DNA of 64,000 nt from Candidatus Dechloromonas phosphorivorans (GTDB lineage: Bacteria > Pseudomonadota > Gammaproteobacteria > Burkholderiales > Rhodocyclaceae), in assembly GCA_016709495.1 (NCBI GenBank), contig JADJMS010000046.1, positions 124,001-188,000 on the forward strand, in the 5' to 3' direction. The notes under the pieces are model-generated. The model searched no databases. It was not told where the DNA came from and worked only from the letters and a program-made list of their open reading frames with translations. The position numbers were made by a program, and so were the translations under genes. Below are positions 43,627 through 52,188 of this stretch, one piece after another. The stretch's first letter is position 1, and the number at the start of each line of letters is the position of its first letter.

Positions 43627-44443
43627 ATGATCCAACGTTTGATGAAAACGCTGGTCGGTGTCGCGGTGGCTTGCCGCATTTGCTGGCGGCGCGCTGGCCC
43701 AGGACAGCAAAGTGGCCGACGAGCTGGCCAAGTACCGCGAGGCCCTGGCCGACGGCAATCCGGCCGATTTGCTCGAAGTGAAGGGCGAAAGCCTGTGGGC
43801 TGAAAAGCGCGGCCCGAAGAATGCCTCGCTCGAACAGTGCGACATGGGCCTCGGCCCCGGCAAGCTGGAAGGCGCTTATGCCAGCCTGCCCAAGTATTTC
43901 AAGGACACCAACAAGGTGATGGATGTCGAGTCCCGCCTCGTGCATTGCATGATGACCCTGCAGGGCTTCACCCAGGAGGAAGTGACCAAGAACTGGTATT
44001 CCAAGCCGGGCAAGGAGTCCGACATCGAGGCGCTGGTCACCTTCATCGGCGCCAAGTCGAACGGCATGAAGATCAACGTGCCGGCGACCCACCCGGAAGA
44101 GGCCAAGATGGCCAAGATGGGCGAATACATCTTCTACCGCCGCTCCGGCCCGCAGGATTTCTCCTGCTCGATCTGCCACGGTCAGGAAGGCAAGCGCATC
44201 CGCCTGCAGGATCTGGGCAATCTGACGACCAAGGAAGGCGCCGGCTTCGCGATGAAGACCTGGCCGTCCTACCGCGTCTCGCAAGGTGCGGTGTGGACCA
44301 TGCAGCGTCGCCTGATCGACTGCATGCGCCAGGCGCGCTGGCCTGAGCCGAACTATCTGGCCGATTCGATCATCGCGCTGGAAACCTACCTGCAAAAAAA
44401 TGCGACCGGCACCGTGATGGAAACGCCGGGCATCAAGCGCTAA
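43627..44443 (+). pseudogene. soxA: L-cysteine S-thiosulfotransferase subunit SoxA, signal-peptide frameshift
   Basis: About 271 residues if repaired. ATG 43627, after GGGAGGAG, reads MIQRLMKTLVGVAVA and then leaves frame; the signal peptide end AAFAGGALAQDS and the mature protein continue in the next frame. One T too many in GGCTTGCC explains it. The mature part has one CxxCH (CSICH) and the Cys in DCMRQARWP that becomes the heme-ligating persulfide; the first half has lost its heme motif, as in the single-heme SoxA class. With SoxX it links thiosulfate to SoxY. Confidence 0.85.
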
Positions 44444-44453
44444 GGGGATGACC

Positions 44454-45102
44454 ATGAAACTAAAAATTGCCCTGTTTTGCGCGTTGACCGCAACCTTTGC
44501 TACCTCTGCGCTGGCCCAGAAGGCCGCTGAAGCGCCGGGTGGAAAATATGCCAAGGATGCCGAGCAGATGTTCCGCGCCTCCTTCCGGGCCGATAATCCG
44601 AAGTACTGGATGACGCGTCTGGAGCAGGACGAAACGATGAAAACCTGCCTGCAATACCGCGACAACCCGCCGCGCAAGATCGGCGAGAAGCTGGAAAAGC
44701 TGAACGCCGCCACCATCCGCTACCCGGTTGACGGCAAGCTGATCGGCGACTGGAAGGAAGGCGAGAAGCTCGCGGCCGTCGGCACCGGCGGCCACATCGG
44801 TTTCATCCAGCCGGACCCGGCCGGGCCGCGTGCGTGGCGGTAACTGCTACGCCTGCCACGAACTGGCCAAGAAAGAACTGGCTTACGGCACGATAGGCCC
44901 CAGCCTGCATAATTTCGGCAAGATGCGCGGCGCCGACGAAGACACGATCAAGTACGTCTACGACAAGATCTACAACTCCAACGCCTTCTCGGCCTGCACC
45001 AACATGCCGCGCTTCGGCCTGCACAACTGGCTGACGCCGGAGCAGATCACCCACATCGTGGCCTTCCTGATCGATCCGGAATCGCCGGTCAACAAAGACT
45101 AG
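44454..45102 (+). pseudogene. soxX: SoxX cytochrome subunit, frameshifted before the heme site
   Basis: About 215 residues if repaired. The start is probably ATG 44454, as AAGGGG lies six bases upstream; ATG 44448 is two codons earlier. The signal peptide KIALFCALTATFATSALAQ and a long N-terminal extension run to GFIQPDPAGPRA, where the frame stops. Removing one T gives AGGNCYACHELAKKE with the heme motif CYACH. SoxX and SoxA form the enzyme that starts the cycle. It is followed by a hairpin before soxB. Confidence 0.85.
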
Positions 45103-45116
45103 AACTTGCGTGATTG

Positions 45117-45140
45117 GCCCGGCTGCTTATGCAGCCGGGC
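45117..45140 (+). promoter_or_regulatory. Hairpin between soxX and soxB
   Basis: GCCCGGCTGC, loop TTAT, GCAGCCGGGC: a perfect 10-bp stem followed by ATTTATTT, a broken T tract. It is probably a partial terminator or mRNA-stabilising structure that sets soxB expression below the upstream genes. Confidence 0.6.
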
Positions 45141-45178
45141 ATTTATTTGCGGTACAGAATTTGTTTTAAGGATAAAAA

Positions 45179-46900
45179 ATGAGCATGAATCGCCGCGAAT
45201 TCCTCCAGGTCATGGCCGTCGCCGCTGCCGGCGGCATGAGCCTGCACAGTGACCTGGCGCTGGCCGAGAAGGGCGCCGCCAAACTCTACGACCTGCCCAA
45301 GTTCGGCAATGTCAGCCTGCTGCACATCACCGACTGCCACGCCCAACTGCTGCCGATCTACTTCCGCGAACCGAACGTCAATCTCGGTTTCGGCGACCAG
45401 TTCGGCAAGGTGCCGCACCTGGTCGGCGACAACCTGCTCAAGCATTTCGGCTTCAAGCCGAACAGCATCGAGGCGCATGCCTACACCTATCTGAATTTTG
45501 AAAAAGCCGCCCAGACCTACGGCAAGGTCGGCGGCTTCGCCCACCTCGCGACGCTGGTCAAGCGCATGAAGGCCAATCGCCCCGGCGCGCTGCTGCTCGA
45601 CGGCGGCGACACCTGGCAGGGTTCCGGCACGGCGCTGTGGACCAACGCGCAGGACATGGTCGATGCCTGCAAGGCGCTCGGCGTCAATGTCATGACCCTG
45701 CACTGGGAATCGACCTACGGCGAGGCCCGCGTCAAGGAAATCGAGGAAAAGGATTTCGCCGGCCAGATCGACATCGTCGCCCAGAACGTCAAGACCACCG
45801 ACTTCGGCGATGCCGTCTTCAAGCCCTTCGTCATGAAGAACATGAACGGCGTGCCGGTCGCCATCATCGGCCAGGCCTTCCCCTACACGCCGATCGCCAA
45901 CCCGCGCTGGCAGACGCCGAACTGGAGCTTCGGCATCCAGGAAGAGAACATGCAGAAGACCGTCGACGAAGCCCGCGCCGCCGGTGCGCAGGTCGTCGTC
46001 GTGCTCTCGCACAACGGCATGGACGTCGACCTCAAGATGGCTTCGCGCGTCAAAGGCATCGACGCCATCCTCGGCGGCCACACCCACGACGGCATGCCGG
46101 CACCGGTCGTCGTCAAGAATGCCGGCGGCCAGACGCTGGTGACCAATGCCGGCTCCAACGGCAAATACCTCGGCGTGCTCGATTTCGACGTCAAGAACGG
46201 CAAGATCGCCGACTTCCGCTACAAGCTGCTGCCCGTCTTCGCCAACCTGCTGCCGGCCGACAAGGACATGCAGGCGCTGATCGACAAGGCGCGTGCGCCT
46301 TACCTGTCCAAACTCAACGAGAAGCTGGCCATCTCGGAAGGCACGCTGTACCGCCGCGGCAACTTTAATGGCACGTTTGACCAGGTGATTCTCGACTCGC
46401 TGATGAAGGTCAAGGACGCTGAAATCGCTTTCTCGCCGGGCTTCCGCTGGGGCACCTCGCTCTTGCCGGGGCAGCCCATCCTGATGGAACACGTGCTCGA
46501 CCAGACGGCGATCACCTACCCGTGGACGACCGTCACCAACATGAGCGGCGAGATGATCAAGACGGTGCTCGAAGACGTCTGCGACAACCTGTTCAACCCG
46601 GACCCGTACTACCAGCAGGGGGGCGACATGGTGCGCGTTGGCGGCCTGCAATATACCTGCGATCCAACCGGCAAGATGGGTAGCCGCATCCAGAACATGA
46701 TGCTCAAGGGGCAGTTGATTGACCCGAACAAGACCTATAAAGTGGCCGGCTGGGCACCCGTCTCGGAAGAGGCGAAAAATTCCGGTGAGCCGATTTGGGA
46801 TGTCGTGGCAAAATATCTGCGTGACATCAAGACTGTCAAACCAGTCAATCTCAACTTGCCAACCCTGAAAGGCGCGGCGAATAACCCCGGAATGGTATGA
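45179..46900 (+). CDS. soxB: Sulfate thiol esterase SoxB
   Basis: 573 residues. A twin-arginine signal (MNRREFLQVMAVAAAGGMSL) and a dinuclear-manganese 5'-nucleotidase-like domain with HITDCHAQLLP, LLDGGDTWQGSG, LSHNGMDVD and LGGHTHDG. It hydrolyses sulfate off the SoxY cysteine. Base use changes inside the gene: from about 46720 the last 60 codons have many A/T third positions, unlike the rest. The stop overlaps the start of the rhodanese gene (ATGA). Confidence 0.95.
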   Translation: MSMNRREFLQVMAVAAAGGMSLHSDLALAEKGAAKLYDLPKFGNVSLLHITDCHAQLLPIYFREPNVNLGFGDQFGKVPHLVGDNLLKHFGFKPNSIEAHAYTYLNFEKAAQTYGKVGGFAHLATLVKRMKANRPGALLLDGGDTWQGSGTALWTNAQDMVDACKALGVNVMTLHWESTYGEARVKEIEEKDFAGQIDIVAQNVKTTDFGDAVFKPFVMKNMNGVPVAIIGQAFPYTPIANPRWQTPNWSFGIQEENMQKTVDEARAAGAQVVVVLSHNGMDVDLKMASRVKGIDAILGGHTHDGMPAPVVVKNAGGQTLVTNAGSNGKYLGVLDFDVKNGKIADFRYKLLPVFANLLPADKDMQALIDKARAPYLSKLNEKLAISEGTLYRRGNFNGTFDQVILDSLMKVKDAEIAFSPGFRWGTSLLPGQPILMEHVLDQTAITYPWTTVTNMSGEMIKTVLEDVCDNLFNPDPYYQQGGDMVRVGGLQYTCDPTGKMGSRIQNMMLKGQLIDPNKTYKVAGWAPVSEEAKNSGEPIWDVVAKYLRDIKTVKPVNLNLPTLKGAANNPGMV

Positions 46901-47520
46901 GTTCAAAGATAAATTTGTTTCGTAATCTATTGCTGGCCGGGCTGTTAACTGCCTCGTCAGCGCTTTTTGCTGCAGATTGGGCGCCCGGTTCGTCAGACTG
47001 GACGAATCTGCCAGAAATCAAACGCAGCAAAATAGCGCTCTATCTGACGCCGCAACAAGCCTTTGAGATGAAGAAAAAAGACCCGAAAGGCGTCGCATTC
47101 TTCGATATCCGCACCCGTGCTGAAGCCATGTACGTTGGTTGGCCGGGCGACGCAGATGCGCTCGTGCCTTATGTCGAACATCCGGAAATCATGGGCGAAT
47201 GGGACGACAAGCGGCACATGTACATGCTTGAACCAAACCTTGATTTTGCCGCGGAGCTTGAACGCCGGCTGAAGGAAAAAGGTTTGGGCAAGGATGCAAC
47301 AATTATCTTGATCTGTCGTTCCGGTGACCGCAGTTCAAAGGCGGCGGATCGTTTGCAGATGTCCGGTTACACCAAGGTCTATTCGATAGCCGAGGGATTC
47401 GAAGGCGATTCCGTCAAGGATGGTGCCAAGACCGGGCAACGGGCGGTTAATGGCTGGAAAAACGCCAACCTGCCATGGACCTACAAGCTGGACAAGGCAA
47501 AAATGTATTTCCCCAAGTAA
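46897..47520 (+). CDS. Periplasmic rhodanese-domain protein
   Basis: 207 residues. The signal peptide ends near ASSALFA (25); one rhodanese domain follows with the catalytic Cys140 in LICRSGDRSSKAA and the Asp of FFDIRTRAE. It would transfer sulfane sulfur in the periplasm. It overlaps soxB by four bases, so it is the last gene of the sox operon, and ends at a strong terminator. Its codon use matches the region downstream, not the sox core. Confidence 0.88.
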   Translation: MSSKINLFRNLLLAGLLTASSALFAADWAPGSSDWTNLPEIKRSKIALYLTPQQAFEMKKKDPKGVAFFDIRTRAEAMYVGWPGDADALVPYVEHPEIMGEWDDKRHMYMLEPNLDFAAELERRLKEKGLGKDATIILICRSGDRSSKAADRLQMSGYTKVYSIAEGFEGDSVKDGAKTGQRAVNGWKNANLPWTYKLDKAKMYFPK

Positions 47521-47527
47521 CCTGATT

Positions 47528-48631
47528 TCAGGGTTGCAAGGAGGTATCGGCAGAGGCAGCAAGCTCTGCCGTTTTTTTATCTGTTGGGGGGCGATCAACC
47601 AGTGCATTGATCAGCCCTGCACCCAACCACATACCGATCAGCGATATCCATGCGGTTAATGCAAAAACCGAGGCGCCTGAGACACCTGCGCCAACCGCGC
47701 AGCCGCCAGCGAGCATGCCGCCAAAGCCCATGCAGATTGCACCGATGATGTAGCGGCGCATGCTATGGCCATCCTTGAAACCTTCCAGCTTGAGTTCGCG
47801 TTGCCAGAGTGCTGCAATGAAGGAGCCGAGAACGACTCCTGGCACAAGTCCGATATCAAAATCCCAGGGTTGTCCGGGTGGCGATAGAACCAGCATCAGC
47901 ATGTCGGCCGAAGGGCCAGTAAAGCTCAGGCTCTGGGTCGGCACAATGTCGAAGGATAGGCTGCCAATCTGAAATGTCAGCAACCAGGCCAGGGCAACCA
48001 TGATGCCGACACCGATGGCACCCAGCCACTCACGACGGTTAAGTGAGCTTCGCCGGGCAAAGTGAAAAGCAGGAACCAGCCAGAGCAGCCCGAAAAGCAG
48101 GCCGCCTGCATGGCCGAGATGAAACGTGGCAAGCAGATCGCGTGACGCGCCTCCTTCAATCGTCCATAGGCCAGAAATCCAAGTGCGAAGCGGTGAAAAC
48201 AGGCCGCTCAGTGAGGCTTGTGCCGAGACGGCGAAGATCAGGCCGGTGAGTAGTGCGCGCAGGTTGCCGTTAGCCGCGAGGACGAGCATGCGCGAGGAGC
48301 AACCACGTGCGAGGATCATGCCAATGCCAAAGAGCAGGCCGCCGATCAGCGCGCCGGAAAGGCTGCCGGTTGCTGCCAGTTGCCGGGCCTGAGAAACATC
48401 AAGCCAGCCCTCGAGAATGAAGGTCTGCGTGGTTATCAGCGCAGTCGAGAAAGCCAGTAGCCAAATCGACAACTTGCTGGTGCCGTTTCTGTTCCAGAAT
48501 TCAACCACTGCCGAGCGCAGACAGAAGCGGGAGCGTTGCGCGAAGAAGCCAAAGCCAACACCAATCAACAAGCCAGTGAAGGCTATGGCTGTTTTGTCGC
48601 CGAGTAGTTCGATCAGGCTGTTTAAATCCAT
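47528..48631 (-). CDS. YeeE/YedE-family sulfur-compound transporter (SoxT/TsuA-like)
   Basis: 367 residues from ATG 48631 (MDLNSLIELLG); the open frame continues 16 codons upstream without a better start. About ten hydrophobic helices arranged as two YeeE repeats, each with a conserved cysteine motif: GFFAQRSRFCLRSA and GMILARGCSSRML in the first half, GMLAGGCAVGAGVSG in the second. TsuA of this family imports thiosulfate. It converges on the sox operon and may bring thiosulfate or sulfur products across the inner membrane. Confidence 0.85.
   Translation of the reverse strand: MDLNSLIELLGDKTAIAFTGLLIGVGFGFFAQRSRFCLRSAVVEFWNRNGTSKLSIWLLAFSTALITTQTFILEGWLDVSQARQLAATGSLSGALIGGLLFGIGMILARGCSSRMLVLAANGNLRALLTGLIFAVSAQASLSGLFSPLRTWISGLWTIEGGASRDLLATFHLGHAGGLLFGLLWLVPAFHFARRSSLNRREWLGAIGVGIMVALAWLLTFQIGSLSFDIVPTQSLSFTGPSADMLMLVLSPPGQPWDFDIGLVPGVVLGSFIAALWQRELKLEGFKDGHSMRRYIIGAICMGFGGMLAGGCAVGAGVSGASVFALTAWISLIGMWLGAGLINALVDRPPTDKKTAELAASADTSLQP
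47548..47578 (+). terminator. Terminator of the sox operon
   Basis: CGGCAGAG, eight-base loop, CTCTGCCG then seven T. It begins 28 bp after the rhodanese stop and lies inside the 3' end of the convergent YeeE/YedE gene. Confidence 0.85.
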
Positions 48632-48735
48632 GATTTCATGTAATTTTGGCGCTTGAGTCGGGGCTTGTCGATATGGCAACAGTCTACCACTGCTGACGGG
48701 TGCGTCGCAGGCTACAATGGGCGCCGGCGACCCAT

Positions 48736-48773
48736 CTGTTACGGTCGACTGCCAATTTCACCTGAAAAATTTT
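48736..48773 (+). repeat. Dispersed repeat, short form
   Basis: CTGTTACGGTCGACTGCCAA followed by TTTCACCTGAAAAATTTT, 11 bp before the hydrolase gene. The first 20 bases match 59667 at 19 positions, and the later CTGAAAA matches the copy at 55715. Confidence 0.6.
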
Positions 48774-48783
48774 AGCCAAACCG

Positions 48784-49673
48784 ATGCTTACCTCACGCTC
48801 TGAATACCTTGATCTCAACGATGCCCGTCTGCACATTCGTCGCTGGGGCAATCCCGAAGCGCCGACCCTGTTTCTGCTGCACGGCTGGATGGATGTTTCC
48901 GCATCCTTCCAGTTTGTCGTTGATGAGCTGAAAAAGGACTGGAACATCATCGCCCCGGACTGGCGCGGTTTTGGCCCCAGTCAATGGCTGAATCGCCCCT
49001 ACTTTTTTGTTGAACACCTCGGCGATCTCGACGCCATCGTCGATCACTACGCGCCGGAGGGCAAGGTTCGTCTGGCCGGCCACAGCATGGGCGGGATTCT
49101 CTCTGTTTGTATGCCGGTATTCGCCCTGAACGCGTGGCAAGCGTGATGACGCTGGAGGGCTTCGGCATTGCGCCTACCACGCCGGATATGGCGACCTAGC
49201 GCTATACCAAATGGCTCGATACCTTGAAGAAGCCGCCGCGCATGCATGTCTATGCCGACCGCCCGTCCTTTGCCAGTCGCTTGCAACGCGACAATCGTTT
49301 TATTACGCCTGAACGCGCCGAATTTCTCTCGCACCATCTAGCCCGTGAAGGCGATGGCGATGATCGCCATGGCGTTAAAAAACACGGCATTGTCTGGAAT
49401 GGCGACCCTTGGCACAAGGCTTCCGGCCCCTACCTGTTTCGCCTTGAGGAGTCGATGGCGGTGTGGAAACAAGTGACTTGCCCGGTGCGCTGGGTGGCGG
49501 GCCGCCAATCCTGGGTCGTCAAGGAATACGCCACCCGCCCCGGCGACTGGGAGGCGCGTCAGAAGTGCTTTGCCAACGTTGATGAAGTCTGGGTCGACGA
49601 TGCCGACCACATGCTGCATTACGACCAACCCAAGGAGGTTGCCCGGTTAATTGAGGAGTATTTCAAAACTTGA
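48784..49673 (+). pseudogene. Alpha/beta hydrolase, two disruptions
   Basis: The N-terminal half (48784 to about 49100) has the oxyanion motif LLHGWMDVSASFQF and nucleophile elbow AGHSMGG. Then two extra bases in TCTGTTTGTATG shift the frame; the natural continuation YAGIRPERVASVMTLEGFG is in another frame. That frame holds a TAG at 49197-49199 where CAG or GAG would be expected. After it the remaining domain (RYTKWLDTLKKPPR ... VDDADHMLHYDQPKEVA) with the catalytic His is open to 49673. Two independent lesions of different kinds favour a real pseudogene over one base error. The substrate is unknown. Confidence 0.8.
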
Positions 49674-49706
49674 TTGGCGCTAAGTAGTACCTTGAAAATT
49701 GTGTGC

Positions 49707-49741
49707 AAAAAAATGCCGGGACGACAATTGCCCCGGCATTT
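49707..49741 (-). terminator. Terminator between the hydrolase and the PHB-oligomer hydrolase
   Basis: AAATGCCGGG (49711-49720) and CCCGGCATTT (49732-49741) form a 10-bp stem. The seven A ending the left side are a T tract on the minus strand, so it mainly serves the minus-strand gene. Confidence 0.75.
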
Positions 49742-49760
49742 CAGAAAGATGCCTTCCTGA

Positions 49761-51959
49761 TTAGTCCGGCACGCTCAGGGTGTTGTTGGCAAAGCCGATT
49801 TGATCAGCAGCCAGCGGTACTGTGCTGATCGGCGGTACGTTTGCCGCAGTGATTGGTGCCGTTACTCCCGAGCTTACCGCACGTGGTGTTGTACGGACCA
49901 CCTGACTGGCTGGTAGTGGCGTGCCATTCTTCAAATGGGCATACATCAAATCCATACTCTGGTTAAAGTAACGATGCAGCGGTATGAAGCGGCTGTCATA
50001 GCCGAGTAGTGCACCAAAAGCAATGAAGGTATCGAAGTGCTGGGCGTTGGTAACCTCGTAGTAGCGTAACTTTGACCCGGCTGCTTCTTGCGTCAGGTTT
50101 CGTCCAACATAGGCTCTTGCCGCATGGTTCACCGGAATCAAAGTGTCATTGCGTCCGGCAACGACGATGACCGGTTTGCCACGCAAATTGGCATTCAGTT
50201 GCACTTCCTGAATTCCTGCAATTACCCGATCGGACTGAGACTTGAGTGTTCCGCTGTGGGCTGAACCAGAAACCGTGTCCTTACCGGTGACCAGCGAGCG
50301 CAGACACAAGGCCCCATCAAGTGCAAAATCGGCAGAACCTGTTGAGGGTGAAATCGCCAGAAAGTCGAGTTTTGCACCACCAACAGAGTCATTGAACACA
50401 ATGTTCACGCCGCTGGTTGGCGGTACACCGTTACCACTGGCGAAGAGTCCGGCCTGGGTTGCTGCTACCTGAGCAATTACATCACCGGTTGAATTGGTGT
50501 TGGCAAAGCTGTAGCCGCAGACATTCTCGCTGACCTTGAATCGACCGTAGGTATTGACGTAGGTAAGGGCAATTGAATTGGTTGCGAATCTGAAGTGTGA
50601 CTGCTGGAGGAAATTGTTTTCGCTCTGCCAGCCATATTGCAGCATTTTCTGTAGCGCTTCATCGGCCTGGGCTTCGGTTGTGCTGGCGGTCAACAAACCC
50701 TTGGCTTTCAGACCGGTGCAACGGTTGGTTGCCGATGTGGTGTAAGCCGCAGGCCAGAATGCTGCTGCAAGCGACAAGCCCGCTTGTGAGGACAAGGCTG
50801 CACAGGGTTGATAAAGGTTGGCAAAAGTGAAGTAGTCAGCCAGCGGCTTGCCTTGGGTGCTGATAGTCGTCGCACCTTGTTTGATCGTCAGGCTGGCCGT
50901 CGAAAGAGGTTGCACCTGTGGTTCGGCAACAGCCACACCGTCGATCAGACCTTCGCTATCCTGTTCGGCTGCCGCCAGTGCTGCGCCACCGCCGTTCGAT
51001 ACTGAAGAAGCAATAACCAGGGTATTGGCTGGTGTAACAACTACCGAGCGTTGGCCACTCTGGCCTTCAATGGTATTGCCAAATTTTTGATTCAGTACGT
51101 AGAAGGCAAACTTTACGGCCCGCAAGGTATCGCGCCCCCAATCCCGCTCGGGATTATTCTCTGAATGAGTGTGCTTGTAAGCAACGCGATTCGGAAACTG
51201 GCTGTTGAAGGTGCTTATCTCACTTGCCGTCAAATTTGCCCGGAACAAGGCGGAGGAAGCAACGGCACTGCTCGTGCCAAGCGTGCCATCCTGACGTGTC
51301 ACCATGTCGTTCATCAAGTCATGAAAACCGTTGCCCGAACCCTTGTCTGTATAGGCAACAGCACAGCCTCGCTTGAGCCCCCATTCGCCTGCCGTGCCAA
51401 TAGCGCCGTAAATGCCGCGGGAGCCTGAAGAGGTTGCGGTGATGATGCATGGGTTGGCAATATCAAAGCTGCTTGGTATTTGTACCATCAAGGTCACATT
51501 TTGCCGTCCACTGCCATCATCGGCGTAGGCGATAGTTTCGCTGCCAGCAATTTTTCCCTCAGAGCTTGTCACGGCTCCAGTTTTGTCTACGTTCGGTCCA
51601 TACAATAGCCCATACCCACCGCCAGCGGTGTAGTCGATCAGGGCACGATAATTGTTGTAAATGGCGTTGCGCCTTAATTCGGCAGCGGTTGGTGCGCTTG
51701 GTGAGGTGTAGGCTGGTGCTGCGCCGCCTAGTCCTGTTTTTCCCAATCCGGCAGTCAGCAAGTCATCGCTGTTGCCGTCGTAGCTTTTTTCGCTAAGTGC
51801 ACCTGCTATGAAATCAGGCATTTGATTTACAGTTAGCGGAGGACTTGTATTGCTACCTCCGTCGTCATCGCCATTACAGGCGGTCAGCAGCATGGAAGTG
51901 CCCAGTCCCAATCCGATCAAGGCAAGTCGCTGGGGCGAGCATTTTGGTTTATTTCTCAT
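49761..51959 (-). CDS. D-(-)-3-hydroxybutyrate oligomer hydrolase
   Basis: 732 residues from ATG 51959 (MRNKPKCSPQRLAL); GTG 51969-51971 is an alternative four codons earlier. The signal peptide has a lipobox-like end (GTSMLLTAC), so it may be a lipoprotein. Family landmarks are ITATSSGSRGIYGAIGTAGEW, the nucleophile motif VIASSVSNGGGAALAA and a late VVAGRNDTLIPVNHAARAY with the Asp and His. The enzyme cleaves hydroxybutyrate dimers and oligomers released from PHB. No other PHB gene is in the window. Confidence 0.9.
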   Translation of the reverse strand: MRNKPKCSPQRLALIGLGLGTSMLLTACNGDDDGGSNTSPPLTVNQMPDFIAGALSEKSYDGNSDDLLTAGLGKTGLGGAAPAYTSPSAPTAAELRRNAIYNNYRALIDYTAGGGYGLLYGPNVDKTGAVTSSEGKIAGSETIAYADDGSGRQNVTLMVQIPSSFDIANPCIITATSSGSRGIYGAIGTAGEWGLKRGCAVAYTDKGSGNGFHDLMNDMVTRQDGTLGTSSAVASSALFRANLTASEISTFNSQFPNRVAYKHTHSENNPERDWGRDTLRAVKFAFYVLNQKFGNTIEGQSGQRSVVVTPANTLVIASSVSNGGGAALAAAEQDSEGLIDGVAVAEPQVQPLSTASLTIKQGATTISTQGKPLADYFTFANLYQPCAALSSQAGLSLAAAFWPAAYTTSATNRCTGLKAKGLLTASTTEAQADEALQKMLQYGWQSENNFLQQSHFRFATNSIALTYVNTYGRFKVSENVCGYSFANTNSTGDVIAQVAATQAGLFASGNGVPPTSGVNIVFNDSVGGAKLDFLAISPSTGSADFALDGALCLRSLVTGKDTVSGSAHSGTLKSQSDRVIAGIQEVQLNANLRGKPVIVVAGRNDTLIPVNHAARAYVGRNLTQEAAGSKLRYYEVTNAQHFDTFIAFGALLGYDSRFIPLHRYFNQSMDLMYAHLKNGTPLPASQVVRTTPRAVSSGVTAPITAANVPPISTVPLAADQIGFANNTLSVPD

Positions 51960-52096
51960 CGTTGTCTCCACACGAAGGTGTTGTTAGCTACTGGAAAATC
52001 TGTTGGTGATGTCTGGACAAAAACAAAAATTTTGCCCAGACATACCAAAGCATCCTGATCTTCTGGTTCGTAGTCTATGGAGAAATCCCCCCATTG

Positions 52097-52122
52097 ATGC
52101 TATCAATAAATCCTGATAGCAT
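52097..52122. promoter_or_regulatory. Inverted repeat upstream of the PHB-oligomer hydrolase
   Basis: ATGCTATCA and TGATAGCAT form a perfect 9-bp inverted repeat around eight bases, 138 bp before the hydrolase start and 67 bp after the recG end. No T tract follows on either strand, so an operator is likelier than a terminator. Confidence 0.45.
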
Positions 52123-52188
52123 GCGCCGCGCATATGGTGGAGAGGTGACATTTCTTAACGCTGCAGGAGCCAACAATACCCAGGCGGG

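Noticed and set aside
40331..46906. Very long minus-strand open frames (40331-42016, 41661-42719, 45143-46906) opposite soxC, soxD and soxB
   Set aside because: They mirror genes with almost only G/C third positions, where antisense stops are rare; their sequences show no known domain and lack start signals.
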